Part shown: one piece after another, positions 19,471 through 27,765 of the stretch
Position numbering within the stretch: position 1 is the stretch's first letter
Layout: each line of letters opens with the position of its first letter
DNA from: Chitinophagaceae bacterium
GTDB taxonomy: Bacteria > Bacteroidota > Bacteroidia > Chitinophagales > Chitinophagaceae
DNA length: 64,000 nucleotides
NCBI GenBank assembly: GCA_016710745.1
Contig: JADJVB010000010.1
Coordinates: 1,674,001-1,738,000, forward strand
Direction of reading: 5' to 3'
Notes under the pieces: model-generated
Databases searched by the model: none
The model's input: the letters and a program-made list of their open reading frames with translations, nothing else
What the model was told of the DNA's origin: nothing
Translations under genes and position numbers: made by a program

Positions 19471-20559
19471 ATGAAAAAATATTTTTTACCCATTGCGGTG
19501 CTTACTGCATTGAATGCCTGCTCACAGGCCACTCAAAAAATGGATTTTGAATCCTACAATCCGCCCTCAACATTGGTTGTGCCGGGCAACGTTATAACCA
19601 GGGCGAAATTCCCGTTTATTGATGTGCATAATCACCAGTTTCAGATGGCTACGATGGACCTGGCTACTTTAATTAAAGACATGGATGCCATGAACATGAA
19701 TGTAATGGTGAACCTCAGCGGGCAAAGTGGCGATGTATTAAAAAAAGCCGCCGACAATGTGAAGGCAAATTACCCCAATCGATTTATTGTTTTTGCCAAT
19801 GTGGATTTTAAGAAAGTGGGAGAGTCGGGTTGGAGTGAAAAGGCAGCTGCTCAACTGGAGACAGATGTGAAGAACGGTGCCAATGGATTAAAAATATATA
19901 AAAGCCTTGGTTTTTCTGTTACCGATATCAATGGCAAACGGGTTACCGTTGATGATCCCAGGTTGGATGCGATCTGGAAAAAAGCGGGGGATTTAAAAAT
20001 ACCGGTGTTGATCCATACAGCTGATCCAAAGCCGTTTTGGCAACCTATGGATTCAACCAATGAACGCTGGCTGGAACTGGCAACCCATCCCCAGCGTAAA
20101 AGAAGCGATACGGATCCCGCGCCCTTTGATACCTTGATCGCTGAACAACACCGCCTGTTCAAAAAACATCCCGGCACAACTTTTATTGCCGCACATTTTG
20201 GCTGGTATCCCAACGACCTGGGTAAACTGGGTCAGTTACTGGATGCAATGCCCAATGTAGTGGTGGAATTTGGCGCTATCATTGCCGAGTTGGGCAGGCA
20301 GCCGAGAGCCGCCAATCAATTCTTTAATACATATCAGGACCGGATTCTTTTCGGAAAAGATAGTTGGGTGCCGTCAGAATATAAAACCTATTTCAGGGTA
20401 TTGGAATCAACCGACGAATATTTTCCCTATCACAAAAAATACCATGCTTTTTGGGCTTTGTACGGTATGGGTTTATCAGACGAGGTGTTGAAAAAGATCT
20501 ATTACAAAAATGCGCTGCGTATTATTCCAAATATTGACAGGACTTTGTTTCCCGAATAA
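19471..20559 (+). CDS. Lipoprotein amidohydrolase (amidohydrolase 2 family)
   Basis: The ATG at 19471 starts a 362-residue protein with a lipoprotein signal peptide. The lipobox LNAC places the modified Cys at residue 17. The TIM-barrel metal-site motifs are DVHNHQ (replacing the usual HxH as H-N-H), a lysine in NGLKIYKS, VLIHTADP, FIAAHFGW and a late FGKDSW. These fit the metal-dependent amidohydrolase 2 (PF04909) family, which includes decarboxylases and lactonases. The substrate is unknown. It would face the periplasm or be carried to the outer membrane. A longer frame exists upstream (19423), but it would bury the signal peptide. Confidence 0.85.
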   Translation: MKKYFLPIAVLTALNACSQATQKMDFESYNPPSTLVVPGNVITRAKFPFIDVHNHQFQMATMDLATLIKDMDAMNMNVMVNLSGQSGDVLKKAADNVKANYPNRFIVFANVDFKKVGESGWSEKAAAQLETDVKNGANGLKIYKSLGFSVTDINGKRVTVDDPRLDAIWKKAGDLKIPVLIHTADPKPFWQPMDSTNERWLELATHPQRKRSDTDPAPFDTLIAEQHRLFKKHPGTTFIAAHFGWYPNDLGKLGQLLDAMPNVVVEFGAIIAELGRQPRAANQFFNTYQDRILFGKDSWVPSEYKTYFRVLESTDEYFPYHKKYHAFWALYGMGLSDEVLKKIYYKNALRIIPNIDRTLFPE

Positions 20560-20745
20560 AATTGACTTACAGAATTGGAAAACCTTGAAAGGACTACCCG
20601 TTGAATGTTGGGTGCAAAACGGGCTGCTCGTAGCAGTGTGTAGGTGCAGAATACTATTCACAGACTAATTAAATACGGCCTGCAGCAGTATTTAATTTTA
20701 CAAAAAAATGTTGATTTATTTAGGGTGAAATCTACTTATTTAAGT

Positions 20746-21693
20746 TCAGGCCGGATCGGTAAAACTTTCCTGCATTTTACCCAGCAGATCAGTTTGCAGC
20801 ATACGTTGCGCAATGCGTATCATATTTTTAAATGCCATAGCATGAGAGATTCCATGACCGATAATGACAGGTTTACTTACACCCAGTACAGGTACCCCGC
20901 CGTACTGCTCAAAATTAAAACGATTAAAATGTTCGTCGTTGAGGTTTCGGCGGTTACTGATATCGTAAATACTTTCGGCCATCTTTAAGATCACATTGCC
21001 GGTAAAGCCATTGCATACAAATACGTCAGCCTTGTTTAATAAAATATCACGGCCTTCTACATTACCAACAAAATGAATTTGCCTGTTTTCCTTTAATAAA
21101 GGATACGTTGCCTGGGTAAGGATATTTCCCTTGCCTTCTTCTTCGCCTAAATTGATCAAACCCACTTTGGGGTCTTCAAAGTTTAAAATGTATTTGGCGT
21201 ACAGGGAACCAAGTATGGCAAACTGATTCAGGTTTTCGGGTTTGCAATCAGAATTAAGACCAACATCAACCAACAAACCCAAGGTGCCGTCTTCCCGGGG
21301 CAGGTAAGCCCCAATGGTTGGCCGCAGCACGCCGTCTATGGCTTTGATGCTGAACAGGGATCCCACCATCATGGCGCCCGTATTGCCTGCGCTGATGAAG
21401 GCATCTGTTTTACCCGTCGCCAGTAAATGAAACCCGATGGCGATAGATGATTGTTGTTTTTCTTTTAAGGCCCTGGTAGGGTGTTCGTTCATTTCAATCA
21501 CCTGGGTGGCATGAACGATAGTGTATTTTTCAACAGGAATGGGATGGTCGATGAGATGGCCATTTATTTTCGTTTCATCGCCAATAAGCGTAAGATGAAT
21601 ATCAACATCGGCAGTCAACAGGTATTCGGCGGCTCCCTTCACAGCTTCCAGCGGCGCAAAATCACCTCCCATCATGTCTAATCCTATATTCAT
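20746..21693 (-). CDS. plsX: Phosphate acyltransferase PlsX
   Basis: This 315-residue protein begins MNIGLDMMGGDFAPLEAVKG, the PlsX N-terminal signature. It also has FISAGNTGAMMVGSLF, PTIGAYLPRE, VDVGLNSDCKPENL and FVCNGFTGNVILKMAE. PlsX converts acyl-ACP to acyl-phosphate at the membrane surface, the donor for PlsY in phospholipid synthesis. It is the last gene of a yceD-rpmF-plsX cluster, an arrangement conserved across many bacteria that links ribosome and lipid genes. Confidence 0.97.
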   Translation of the reverse strand: MNIGLDMMGGDFAPLEAVKGAAEYLLTADVDIHLTLIGDETKINGHLIDHPIPVEKYTIVHATQVIEMNEHPTRALKEKQQSSIAIGFHLLATGKTDAFISAGNTGAMMVGSLFSIKAIDGVLRPTIGAYLPREDGTLGLLVDVGLNSDCKPENLNQFAILGSLYAKYILNFEDPKVGLINLGEEEGKGNILTQATYPLLKENRQIHFVGNVEGRDILLNKADVFVCNGFTGNVILKMAESIYDISNRRNLNDEHFNRFNFEQYGGVPVLGVSKPVIIGHGISHAMAFKNMIRIAQRMLQTDLLGKMQESFTDPA

Positions 21694-21775
21694 CTATAAC
21701 GTCTTTAAATGCAAAATTCTAAGTCTGAAACGCTGATAACGAATTTCGGACTTAGAATTGATACTTTGAAAAATA

Positions 21776-21970
21776 TTATGCTTTGAGCGGAGCTTTCTCT
21801 GCTACAAGTTTACCTTTATAGAACAATTTCCCTTCGCTAACATGTGCACGATGACGTACATGTGTTTCGCCGGTTGTTTTATCAACACTTAATGTTGGCT
21901 CGGTGGCCTTATAATGTGTTCTTCTTTTTGCACTGCGTTGTTGTGAGTGGCGCCTTTTCGGATTTGGCAT
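21776..21970 (-). CDS. rpmF: 50S ribosomal protein L32
   Basis: This 64-residue basic protein starts MPNPKRRHSQQRSAKRRTHY, the L32 N-terminal signature, and carries GETHVRHRAHVSEGKLFYKG. The zinc-binding Cys pairs of some L32 forms are absent, as is usual in Bacteroidota. It lies between the yceD-like gene and plsX on the same strand. Confidence 0.97.
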   Translation of the reverse strand: MPNPKRRHSQQRSAKRRTHYKATEPTLSVDKTTGETHVRHRAHVSEGKLFYKGKLVAEKAPLKA

Positions 21971-22020
21971 AGCTTTATTTTTTTACTTTATTTAATTTTT
22001 ATGTATTCTAAAACCAATTT

Positions 22021-22063
22021 CTAAATCCCTAAACCTCCAAACCCCCAAACCTCCAAACCTTCA
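22021..22063. repeat. Low-complexity CCTCCAAAC tract
   Basis: The gap between the DUF177 stop and the rpmF start holds a run of near-repeats of CTAAACC, CCTCCAAAC and CCCCCAAAC. I see no gene or terminator in it. Confidence 0.55.
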
Positions 22064-22068
22064 CCTAT

Positions 22069-22626
22069 CTACTTCTTTACTTTCTTTGTTTTTTTAAACT
22101 GCTCCAGCCCTTTCCATAACTGGTTGGCATTGGTTTGTTCTTCCTTTACCTCCATGTTTTTCAGCTTTTCCAAAACTTCTTTATTGCATTGCGGGCCGCC
22201 CATTTCCTCGGCGCTGCACATCTTCTGCAGCGGAAAACTCAGCAACACAAATTCGTAGATCCAGTTGCCTACATCAATATGGCTTTCGGTACGGCCGATA
22301 TAATAGACGTCCGGGTCTTCTTCCTGTGCATTCATTTCCTCGGGATTTTCAACCAGTTTGATCAACATGTTAAATTCATCCCAGATGTCCATAGCAAGCG
22401 GATTTCCGCAGCGGTCGCAATTGATATCTGCTTTACCACCAATTTCAAACTTCAACAGCATGAAACTGCTTTTCTTATCGAGCTGTAACTTGATGTTTGC
22501 CCGGCAGTTGGTAAAATCAGGATCGCCTTTTTCAACAAAGAACTTATCGTCCACCTCGTAACTAAACTCATGAACCCCCTGCTTTAACCCTACAAATGCT
22601 ATCTCAAATTTGTGCTTACTCGCCAT
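22069..22626 (-). CDS. YceD-like DUF177 protein
   Basis: The ATG at 22626 gives 185 residues starting MASKHKFEIAF. The DUF177 core shows INCDRCGNPLAMDI, DVYYIGRTESHIDVGNWIYE, FVLLSFPLQKMCSAEE and a late GGPQCNKEVLEKL. The four Cys (two in DRCG/INC, two later) suggest a zinc site, as in many family members. It heads the yceD-rpmF-plsX cluster. YceD proteins have been linked to 23S rRNA maturation, mostly from work in plants and E. coli. A putative -7 element TACCTTTG lies 22 bp upstream. Confidence 0.88.
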   Translation of the reverse strand: MASKHKFEIAFVGLKQGVHEFSYEVDDKFFVEKGDPDFTNCRANIKLQLDKKSSFMLLKFEIGGKADINCDRCGNPLAMDIWDEFNMLIKLVENPEEMNAQEEDPDVYYIGRTESHIDVGNWIYEFVLLSFPLQKMCSAEEMGGPQCNKEVLEKLKNMEVKEEQTNANQLWKGLEQFKKTKKVKK

Positions 22627-22647
22627 TACGTATGGTTTAAAGGACGG

Positions 22648-22655
22648 CAAAGGTA
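22648..22655 (-). promoter_or_regulatory. Putative -7 element TACCTTTG upstream of the yceD-rpmF-plsX cluster
   Basis: On the minus strand the box TACCTTTGCCGTCC matches the Bacteroidota -7 consensus and is identical over 14 bases to the boxes before rpmB (55619) and rplU (41635). No TTG is seen at the ideal distance. Confidence 0.5.
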
Positions 22656-22695
22656 TGTTAATAATTGCAATTTTTAGCTTGAAAAATAGATTTTA

Positions 22696-22723
22696 TTGCC
22701 TTACCTGCTATTGACTAATTTTG
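22696..22723 (+). promoter_or_regulatory. Bacteroidota-type promoter TTG-N17-TAATTTTG for the DUF3810 gene
   Basis: The TTG at 22696-22698 and TAATTTTG at 22716-22723 are separated by 17 bases. The ATG of the DUF3810 gene is at 22732, so the transcript would have almost no leader. Confidence 0.65.
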
Positions 22724-22731
22724 AGGCAGTT

Positions 22732-23811
22732 ATGAAACTACGCAAATCGCATGTTTTTACACTTGTTTTAGTAGTAATTGCTGCTGTTATACATATTTAT
22801 TCGAATGATTCCACCAGGGTGGAAAACCAGTATTCGGTGGTTTTTTACCCCGGATTCAGCCGTTTTTTACGGTATTTATTCGGCTGGCTGCCTTTTAGTG
22901 TGGGGGATGTTTTATACGGAGGCCTGATCGTATGGATAATCTGGAAATTTAAAAGCGGCGTAAAAGCATTGTATAAAAAGCAGGTAATCCGCCGACAAAT
23001 TGTGGACAAAACAGCAAAAGCTATCCGGATGCTATTGGTTGTTTATATACTGTTTAACTTATTCTGGGGAATAAACTATAATCGCCAGGGTATTGCCGAG
23101 CAATTGCAGTTAAACACGGATAAGTACAGCCTTGAAGATCTTAAAACGATCAACGGGTTATTAGTTGATAAAACCAATAAAGCGAGGCAGTATCTGCTGG
23201 AACGTGAAGATACCTATCCTTCCAAAACGGCATTGTTTTCGAAAGTATCAGAAGCCTACCGGGAAGCGGCTCAGGTTTACCCTTTTTTACAATACCAGCC
23301 GGTTTCAGTAAAACCATCGCTGTTTAGCTGGTTGGGCAACTACCTGGGTTTTACCGGTTACTACAATCCTTTTACGGGCGAAGCGCAGGTAAATACGTTG
23401 GTTCCCAAATTTTTGCAGCCGTTCACAACCTGTCATGAAGTGGCACACCAATTGGGTTATGCAAAAGAAATGGAAGCTAATTTTGTAGCCTATCTCGCTG
23501 CCAAAACATCTACGGATACTTTATTACATTACTCGGTTTACCTCGATCTGTTTATGTACAGCAACCGCAATCTGTTCAACATGGATTCAACTGCTGCCGT
23601 GCAAAGCAGGCATCGATTATCTTCAGCCGTTCAATCTGATCTGCAGGAATGGAAAAGGTTTAACGAAAGGTACCGGAACCCGGTTGAACCCATTTTTAAA
23701 TGGGGGTATGGTTTGTATCTGGAACGAAACCAGCAGCCGAGGGGTGTTTTCAGCTATGATGAAGTAACGGCTTTTGTTATTGCCTGGTATAAAAAGTATG
23801 GCGACATTTAA
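22732..23811 (+). CDS. DUF3810 membrane protein with HExxH motif
   Basis: The ATG at 22732 gives 359 residues. There are about three membrane segments in the first 120 residues (HVFTLVLVVIAAVIHIY; an intermediate one; AIRMLLVVYILFNLFW). The soluble part contains TTCHEVAHQLGYAKEMEANF, an HEVAH zinc-metallopeptidase-type motif followed by a downstream Glu. This is the diagnostic pattern of DUF3810. The activity has not been established to my knowledge, so peptidase function is inferred. The start is fixed by the promoter just upstream. The 3' end overlaps the convergent gene by 4 bp. Confidence 0.88.
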   Translation: MKLRKSHVFTLVLVVIAAVIHIYSNDSTRVENQYSVVFYPGFSRFLRYLFGWLPFSVGDVLYGGLIVWIIWKFKSGVKALYKKQVIRRQIVDKTAKAIRMLLVVYILFNLFWGINYNRQGIAEQLQLNTDKYSLEDLKTINGLLVDKTNKARQYLLEREDTYPSKTALFSKVSEAYREAAQVYPFLQYQPVSVKPSLFSWLGNYLGFTGYYNPFTGEAQVNTLVPKFLQPFTTCHEVAHQLGYAKEMEANFVAYLAAKTSTDTLLHYSVYLDLFMYSNRNLFNMDSTAAVQSRHRLSSAVQSDLQEWKRFNERYRNPVEPIFKWGYGLYLERNQQPRGVFSYDEVTAFVIAWYKKYGDI

Positions 23812-24902
23812 AAACGCACTTTGTTTCTGAATACCGGATCAAATATCAATTGTTCATTAAAAGACGGCTGCCAGCCCTCCAGTTTTTTTACTTCGGCCGG
23901 GGATAAGTCATTGAAGAATATCGCCGACTCCAGCCTGGTCCCGTCCTTTAAAGTACAATAAAAAACGTGTGTGAGCACATAAGGCGAACTGCTTCCCTTT
24001 TCGCCATAGTGCTTGAATCTTCTTTGATAGGAAGGGGTTTCCATAGGAAATTCCACAACCTCGCTAATGGTAAAAAAAGCATCTTCTTCAAGCACTTGCC
24101 GGTTATTAAGTGTTTGCGCTATTTCAATATATTCCTTTGTGGTAGACTTTGGCAGGTTATCTGTCCACATTTTTTGCAAGGTGGGTGTAAACTGTTCGGG
24201 ATTGAAACTTTCTTTAAAAGTACTGTCTTCCTTTAAATCAAGGTGATTATAATAAGCTTCCATACTGTATTTCTTATCGGAATATTTGCTTAACGCTTTG
24301 ATCAATTTTGCTTCGGACGATTTGCGCGGAATCTGGTAACTGAACATTGAACCGGCATAGGGAAAGATTGCCGTATGTTGTTTTAATTTAAATAAGGCGA
24401 TATTGTCTTTTACGTTATCAAATCCCAGTATATCCATTATATAATCAGCATTGGCATAGCTGTTAAACATCATCATGCCACGGGCAACCTCCACCAGTTT
24501 AACCATACCATTCTTGATCAGGTTATTTTTTTCGGCATAGGTTTTCCATGCCTGGTGAGTGGCTGAATCGATATAAGGCAGGTAAAATTTTTCAACATCG
24601 CTAAGAGCAACATACTGGTTTTCATTGATCATTTCGTGCGCCGACTGTTGCGCCAACTCAACTGCTGCCAGCAGTTTTGACGTGCCGGCCAATGGCATCA
24701 GTTTGGTTTCGTTGAGCCGGGCATGTACCGTGTCGTTGATGGTGATATAAACCGAGGCCCTGGTACGGTTGGCATTGATAAAATTGAAAAAAGAATCGGC
24801 GTCGGCTGGTTTTATTTGTGCTTCCGAAAAATAACCAAAGCTAAAAACCAACAAAAAAACCAGGTATCCGGCTTTTGAGGAAAATAGTCTGATAGGGAAC
24901 AT
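23808..24902 (-). CDS. Secreted protein resembling the beta-lactamase/transpeptidase-like fold, degenerate motifs
   Basis: This 364-residue protein has a signal peptide (about residues 1-28). The layout resembles class A beta-lactamase-like serine hydrolases. LAGTSKLLAAVELA occupies the S-x-x-K region, but the Ser position is Gly (G73-T-S-K76). MFNSYANADYIMDILG occupies the SDN region with N-S-Y in place of S-D-N. YGEKGSSSPYVLTHVFY occupies the KTG strand. The alignment is by eye and the overall similarity is weak, so this may be a dead enzyme or an unrelated domain. It is convergent with the DUF3810 gene and 38 bp from dcd's stop. Confidence 0.5.
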   Translation of the reverse strand: MFPIRLFSSKAGYLVFLLVFSFGYFSEAQIKPADADSFFNFINANRTRASVYITINDTVHARLNETKLMPLAGTSKLLAAVELAQQSAHEMINENQYVALSDVEKFYLPYIDSATHQAWKTYAEKNNLIKNGMVKLVEVARGMMMFNSYANADYIMDILGFDNVKDNIALFKLKQHTAIFPYAGSMFSYQIPRKSSEAKLIKALSKYSDKKYSMEAYYNHLDLKEDSTFKESFNPEQFTPTLQKMWTDNLPKSTTKEYIEIAQTLNNRQVLEEDAFFTISEVVEFPMETPSYQRRFKHYGEKGSSSPYVLTHVFYCTLKDGTRLESAIFFNDLSPAEVKKLEGWQPSFNEQLIFDPVFRNKVRF

Positions 24903-24939
24903 AGCTTGTATTTTGACTGTAAAATACTGATTTTGGCTT

Positions 24940-25476
24940 TTAAAATTGATTCTTCCACATCATACTCTCAACCGGTTTATTATGCTGGCCGCTGTATTTC
25001 GCATTTTTCTTTTGGTTATATTTCACTTCAATTTCGCCATCCACAGGAAAATAGATCAATTGCCCGATCGGCATACCCGCATATACTTTCACGGGCTGTT
25101 TTACGGAAATTTCCAGGGTCCAGTTTCCGCAAAAGCCAACATCGCCCTTGCCGGCGGTGGCATGAATATCAATGCCCAGTCTGCCTGTGCTGGATTTGCC
25201 TTCCAAAAAGGGAACATGGGCATGGGTTTCGGTATATTCTGCTGTTACCCCTAAATAAAATTCGTGCGGGTATAATGCGATGCCTTCATCCGGGATATCA
25301 AAATGTTCGATCGTATTGTGTGCTTTCGCGTCAAGCTCTTTGTTTACATAACGGGCAAGGTGTTTACCCAGGTGTACATCGTAGCTGTTACTGCCCAGGC
25401 ACTCCCTGTCGTAAGGCACAATTTTAATCGTTCCTTTTTCAATTTCTTCTAAAATCCGGGTGTCGCTTAAAATCAT
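24940..25476 (-). CDS. dcd: dCTP deaminase
   Basis: The ATG at 25476 gives 178 residues starting MILSDTRILEEIEKG. The signatures are LGSNSYDVHLGKHLARY, VPFLEGKSSTGRLGIDIHAT, AGKGDVGFCGNWTLEI and a C-terminal QHNKPVESMM. The enzyme deaminates dCTP to dUTP for thymidylate synthesis. Length is normal; a longer frame to 25524 adds only a non-homologous tail. Confidence 0.95.
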   Translation of the reverse strand: MILSDTRILEEIEKGTIKIVPYDRECLGSNSYDVHLGKHLARYVNKELDAKAHNTIEHFDIPDEGIALYPHEFYLGVTAEYTETHAHVPFLEGKSSTGRLGIDIHATAGKGDVGFCGNWTLEISVKQPVKVYAGMPIGQLIYFPVDGEIEVKYNQKKNAKYSGQHNKPVESMMWKNQF

Positions 25477-25559
25477 TTTGAATTGGCTAATTTGTGTAAC
25501 AATATCTGATTGGCAAATATTCAATCAAAAATCGAAAATCAAAAATCTAATATCAGATT

Positions 25560-26186
25560 ATGCCTTTGGTTTATCAACATAATATTAACGCAACCAGTAA
25601 AATAGCCGTTTGGCATATAACAGAGGCGGAAGAATTCTTTTTGGCCGAAGTGCCGGTACAAAGAGAGATCAGTCACTGGCATAAACGATTACAACACCTG
25701 GCGGGGCGGTTATTGCTAAAGGAATTGTACCCCGGTTTTCCATTTGAACTGATTCGGATCGCTGAAACCAGGAAGCCTTTCTTACCCGACGACCCTTTTC
25801 ATTTTTCCATTTCACATTGTGGTGATTATGCGGCTGCCATCGTGAGCAAAACGCACAGGGTAGGGGTAGACGTAGAGTTGCTGAACGAAAAAATCGAACA
25901 AATACAACATAAATTCATTTTTACGGAAGAAGTCAACAAACTTAACGAGGGCATCCATATGCCTGTAAAGCAGGCCCTCACGCTGTGCTGGAGCGTTAAG
26001 GAATCTGTTTTTAAATGGTGGGCCAAAGGAGCCGTTGATTTTAAAGAACACATTGTTATAACAGGTATTAGCGGAACGCAGGAACAGGGTACCGCACATG
26101 TTTTATTCAGAAATGAGTTTGAACTGACTGTTCATTACTTGTATTTCAACAATAATTTTTTAACCTGGGTTTTAACCGCCGGTTAA
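25560..26186 (+). CDS. 4'-phosphopantetheinyl transferase superfamily protein
   Basis: This 208-residue protein has the two motifs of the Sfp/AcpS superfamily: VGVDVELLNEKIEQIQHKF (metal-binding Asp/Glu) and WSVKESVFKWWAKGAVDF (the WxxKE(A/S)xxK block). FHFSISHCGDYAAAIV is the upstream His/Ser segment. It should load phosphopantetheine on an acyl carrier protein. No polyketide or NRPS cluster is nearby, so the target is probably fatty-acid ACP or a distant cluster. It diverges from dcd by 83 bp. Confidence 0.9.
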   Translation: MPLVYQHNINATSKIAVWHITEAEEFFLAEVPVQREISHWHKRLQHLAGRLLLKELYPGFPFELIRIAETRKPFLPDDPFHFSISHCGDYAAAIVSKTHRVGVDVELLNEKIEQIQHKFIFTEEVNKLNEGIHMPVKQALTLCWSVKESVFKWWAKGAVDFKEHIVITGISGTQEQGTAHVLFRNEFELTVHYLYFNNNFLTWVLTAG

Positions 26187-26440
26187 CGGGATCTGTTTGT
26201 GTGGATCCCGGGTCAGCAATGCTTTCATATTGTTTACAGTATTGGATAAAGCGGCTGAGCCCTTAACATTTCGCCGATAAAAATGTTAGCCACCATTTGC
26301 ATCCGGTTAATGTCTAATTGATCAGAGCCGGTTGCCACAGAAATGGTCGGTCTGTGTATCGTAAACTGAAAACTGCACTGGTTATGTTTTTCAGGCTATT
26401 GTATGATGATACAGGGTGCTAAAAAGCAAGGTGTGCGTAT

Positions 26441-27598
26441 TCAGTTTTCGATTTCGGCTAACTCCGAATCTCCATCCAGCAGCGGTATATCGGCGATGGA
26501 TGCACCGGCTATGCCCTTAACCGATCCATACATGCCGCTGGTGCTGATCAATACTTTCTCCAGTTGTTTTTCACGTTCTTTCCAGATTTTTTCCATCTGA
26601 ACGCGTTCTTTGGTAATGCCGTTTTTTATCGACATAAAGCCCTCCATAATTGCCTCCATTTGGCCGCGGAATTCGATACCCGTCAGGTACTCGTACAGCA
26701 TTTGCATTTTATCGCCTTTGCCCTCCTGGCTTTTTTGGATATCGAAAACCTTAATAATGCCGTTGCGCAATAAATGGGCTACACTTTTTACTTCGTCGAA
26801 ACCGCAAAGCCAGATACCCTCTTTTTCGCCAAACCGATCCATATCTTTTGGAAAAGCCTGTGTTACCAGAATAGCGGCATCTGCTCCCTGGTTGCGTTTA
26901 TCGCTTTTTAGTTTATCAACCCAACTATTGCTCCAGGCCTTGGTACGCTTGCTTTCGTAAATAATTTTGCCGCAAATGGTACCGGCACTATTGCGGATCA
27001 CCTGCATACAATCGGCACCTTCAACGCCTTTGCCAACTTCTTCAATCATATCAAAAGGAAAACTTTCTTTTAAAATTTCTTCCAATAATATTTCCTGACT
27101 TTCACCCTGCAGTTGCATAGATCCTTGTTCACTTTTTCGTCTTAATTCTTCTATCAGCCTTTGCTGCTGTTCCATCTGCAGTTTAAATTCTTTGGTCTTC
27201 AGGTCAAATAATTCCTGTTCCCTTTTGATAGCCGAGTCTTCTATTTCTTTCCTTTTTTCCAGAAAGCGTTTTTCTATCTCTACTTCGAGGTTCTTTTGCT
27301 TTTCCTCCAGGGCGTTTTTATCCCGCATCAGGTCCAGTTCTTTTTTCTGCAGATCCTGCAGTTGTTGTGTTTTTGTTTTTGCTTCCTCTTCCAATGACCT
27401 GAGTTTGGCAGCCGTTTCCTCGCTGGCTTTTTCAATAGCCTCTGTTAACAACAGCACTTTCTGTTTTTCAAATTCATCTTCTTTCTTTTTTTGCCATTCC
27501 TGCATTTTACCACGCAGTTCTTTTTCCACTTCGCTTTTCAGGCTTTCGTTCAGTTCAAACTGGTGCCCGCAGTTTGGGCATTTAATTTCTGGTCCCAT
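26441..27598 (-). CDS. DUF2130 protein (zinc ribbon, coiled coil, nuclease-like C-terminus)
   Basis: This 385-residue protein opens with a CxxC zinc knuckle (IKCPNCGHQFEL). A long highly charged coiled coil runs from about 20 to 160. The C-terminal domain carries the DUF2130 features GADCMQVIRNSAGTICGKII, YESKRTKAWSNSWVDKLK and DAAILVTQAFPKDMDRFG. The E-S-K after the beta strand resembles a PD-(D/E)XK site. The function is unknown. It is a stand-alone gene with 254 bp of empty sequence on its 3' side. Confidence 0.86.
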   Translation of the reverse strand: MGPEIKCPNCGHQFELNESLKSEVEKELRGKMQEWQKKKEDEFEKQKVLLLTEAIEKASEETAAKLRSLEEEAKTKTQQLQDLQKKELDLMRDKNALEEKQKNLEVEIEKRFLEKRKEIEDSAIKREQELFDLKTKEFKLQMEQQQRLIEELRRKSEQGSMQLQGESQEILLEEILKESFPFDMIEEVGKGVEGADCMQVIRNSAGTICGKIIYESKRTKAWSNSWVDKLKSDKRNQGADAAILVTQAFPKDMDRFGEKEGIWLCGFDEVKSVAHLLRNGIIKVFDIQKSQEGKGDKMQMLYEYLTGIEFRGQMEAIMEGFMSIKNGITKERVQMEKIWKEREKQLEKVLISTSGMYGSVKGIAGASIADIPLLDGDSELAEIEN

Positions 27599-27619
27599 TA
27601 TATTTTTTCTACAAGATAA

Positions 27620-27655
27620 ATAAAAATAAAAAGCTTCCCATATTGGAGAAGCTTT
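27620..27655 (-). terminator. Terminator after tRNA-Leu(GAG)
   Basis: An 8-bp stem AAAGCTTC/GAAGCTTT followed on the minus strand by a T-rich tract begins 2 bases past the tRNA 3' end. Confidence 0.8.
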
Positions 27656-27656
27656 G

Positions 27657-27742
27657 TGCCCGAGACTGGATTCGAACCAGCACGCCCAGTTATAGGCGCC
27701 ACCACCTCAAGGTGGTGCGTCTACCAATTTCGCCACCCGGGC
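27657..27742 (-). tRNA. tRNA-Leu(GAG)
   Basis: The minus strand folds as a class II tRNA with acceptor stem GCCCGGG/CTCGGGC (one G-T pair), discriminator A, an anticodon stem CCACC/GGTGG, loop TTGAGGT (anticodon GAG) and a long variable arm. TGGTTCGAATCCA is the T arm. CCA is not encoded. Confidence 0.95.
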
Positions 27743-27765
27743 ATTAAGTTTGCAAATGTATAAGA

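Noticed and set aside
26187..26440. Possible gene remnant between the phosphopantetheinyl transferase and DUF2130 genes
   Set aside because: I found stops in all frames and no recognisable domain; only a weak hairpin near 26187-26210.
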